NCBI GenBank assembly: GCA_005877565.1
Contig: VBOK01000115.1
Span: 1-9,201, forward strand
From: Nitrospirota bacterium
Lineage (GTDB): Bacteria > Nitrospirota > Nitrospiria > Nitrospirales > NS-4
Direction: 5' to 3'
DNA: 9,201 nt
Shown in pieces: positions 8,418 to 9,201 of this stretch (its first letter is position 1; each line of letters begins with the position of its first letter). The position numbers and the translations under genes were made by a program. The notes beneath the pieces are model-generated. The model had not been told where the DNA came from. It did not search any database and was given only the letters and a program-made list of their open reading frames with translations.

Positions 8418-8446
8418 ATGATAGGTGTCAGTTTTGACGAAGTCAA
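8418..8446 (-). promoter_or_regulatory. Sigma70-type promoter of the uracil-DNA glycosylase gene
   Basis: On the minus strand TTGACT (8446-8441) and TATCAT (8423-8418), each five of six matches to consensus, are separated by exactly 17 bases. The predicted start, near 8411, leaves a leader of about 21 bases before the GTG. This is the best promoter in the window. Confidence 0.65.
8434..8446. repeat. Inverted repeat TTGAC-N3-GTCAA over the glycosylase -35 box
   Basis: Five-base perfect arms with a 3-base centre. The left arm of the minus-strand reading is the -35 box itself, so the symmetry may be a small operator or may simply arise from the -35 hexamer. Short and therefore uncertain. Confidence 0.3.
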
Positions 8447-8464
8447 CCCGATTTTTCTGGAAAA

Positions 8465-8493
8465 TTGACCCCCTCCGGAGGCTCTGTTAGACT
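8465..8493 (+). promoter_or_regulatory. Candidate moxR promoter with extended -10
   Basis: TTGACC (8465-8470, five of six) and TAGACT (8488-8493, four of six) are 17 bases apart, and TGT directly before the -10 gives an extended TGn element. The predicted start is near 8500, two to four bases before the moxR ATG. A perfect 10-base palindrome CCTCCGGAGG (8472-8481) fills the spacer and could be an operator, though such a site can arise by chance in GC-rich DNA. Confidence 0.5.
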
Positions 8494-8502
8494 CGCCAAA
8501 CG

Positions 8503-9201
8503 ATGGACGCAGGCCACAAGATCCAGGCCTTGAGAAGCAACATCGAACGGATCATCAAGGGCAAACCCGCGGTGGTCGAGATGGCGGTGGTGGCCCTGCT
8601 GGCGCGTGGGCATCTTCTCATCGAGGATGTGCCCGGAGTGGGGAAGACCACGCTGGCCCACAGCCTTGCCCGCTCTCTGGGCGGCACCTTTCGGCGAATC
8701 CAGTTCACGAGCGACCTGCTCCCGGCCGACATCCTGGGGGTCTCGGTCTTCCATCAACAGAAGCAGACGTTCGAGTTCAAGCCGGGGCCGATCTTTGCCC
8801 ACATCGTGCTCGCGGACGAGATCAACCGCACCACGCCCAAGACGCAGAGCAGCCTCCTGGAAGCGATGAACGAAGCCCAGGTGTCCGTGGACAGTCAGAC
8901 CTACCCGCTCCCCCGGCCGTTCATGGTGATTGCCACGCAGAACCCGTGGGAATACCATGGGACGTTCCCGCTGCCGGAATCGCAGCTCGATCGCTTCCTG
9001 ATGCGGATCCGGATCGGCTACCCGGACCGGGCCGATGAGAAGAAAGTGCTGGACCGCCCACAATTGCTGCACCCGGCCGACGAACTGGAGCCTGTGCTGA
9101 CGACCCAGGAGGTCTTGGATCTGCAGGAGCGGGTCGAGAAGGTCCGCCTCGACGACAGTCTGATGGAGTACCTCCTGGCCATCATCGCGGCGACCCGCCG
9201 C
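8503..9201 (+). CDS. MoxR family AAA+ ATPase, C-terminus beyond right edge
   Basis: First 233 residues of a MoxR-type AAA+ ATPase, a chaperone-like ATPase usually found beside DUF58/von Willebrand A-domain proteins and thought to help assemble or activate them. Motifs are intact: Walker A DVPGVGKTT (42-50, K48), Walker B VLADEINR (102-109, D105-E106), sensor 1 in VIATQNP (142-148, N147) and the LPESQLDRF block (157-165) with R164. Asp in place of the first Walker A glycine is a common MoxR variant. The start is the ATG at 8503; an in-frame TAG at 8488-8490 rules out an upstream start, and no Shine-Dalgarno sequence lies within 15 bases, consistent with a near-leaderless message. Genes for DUF58, von Willebrand A or transglutaminase proteins would be expected to the right. 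Confidence 0.92.
   Translation, partial: MDAGHKIQALRSNIERIIKGKPAVVEMAVVALLARGHLLIEDVPGVGKTTLAHSLARSLGGTFRRIQFTSDLLPADILGVSVFHQQKQTFEFKPGPIFAHIVLADEINRTTPKTQSSLLEAMNEAQVSVDSQTYPLPRPFMVIATQNPWEYHGTFPLPESQLDRFLMRIRIGYPDRADEKKVLDRPQLLHPADELEPVLTTQEVLDLQERVEKVRLDDSLMEYLLAIIAATRR

Overview
This GC-rich, gene-dense bacterial window most likely comes from the phylum Nitrospirota, probably a Nitrospira-type nitrite or ammonia oxidiser. The main reason is a secreted chlorite dismutase at 6408-7196 that closely resembles, as I remember it, the enzyme of Candidatus Nitrospira defluvii. The tandem DUF507 genes and the codon usage fit this, but the assignment is inferred from memory and not from a search.

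Layout: (1) 1-1775, minus strand: a small secreted DUF4124/coiled-coil protein followed, with a GTGA overlap, by a UPF0182-family membrane protein that runs off the left edge and carries an internal frameshift with apparent loss of about 40 residues. (2) 1886-7196, plus strand: a tightly packed run of a cyclophilin-like protein, two tandem DUF507 proteins, TldD, TldE/PmbA, a VIT1/CCC1-type iron/manganese transporter and chlorite dismutase. The first five genes overlap each other by 1-4 bases, the sixth starts 4 bases after the fifth, and cld follows after 46 bases. (3) 7206-8390, minus strand: a two-domain protein whose C-terminal half resembles DUF6573, preceded by a family-4 uracil-DNA glycosylase that is also split by a frameshift and an apparent loss of about 40 residues. 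(4) 8503-9201, plus strand: a MoxR-type AAA+ ATPase that runs off the right edge.

How the parts may work together: TldD and TldE form a known heterodimeric metalloprotease, and overlap-linked translation with the cyclophilin-like and DUF507 proteins suggests a single co-expressed module whose substrate is not visible here. The transporter and the haem enzyme chlorite dismutase sit at the downstream end and both concern metal or oxidant homeostasis, but a functional link is only inferred. The DUF4124-UPF0182 pair is a membrane/envelope unit.

Regulation: readable sigma70-like promoters lie in the 8391-8502 divergent region (glycosylase and moxR), before the DUF6573-like gene and before the DUF4124 gene. 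For three of these genes the -10 box lies only 5-9 bases from the start codon and no good ribosome-binding site is present, pointing to leaderless or near-leaderless transcripts.

The most notable anomaly is that two unrelated minus-strand genes share the same kind of lesion. I see no RNA gene, CRISPR array, insertion sequence or clear intrinsic terminator. No gene-free stretch exceeds about 110 bases.
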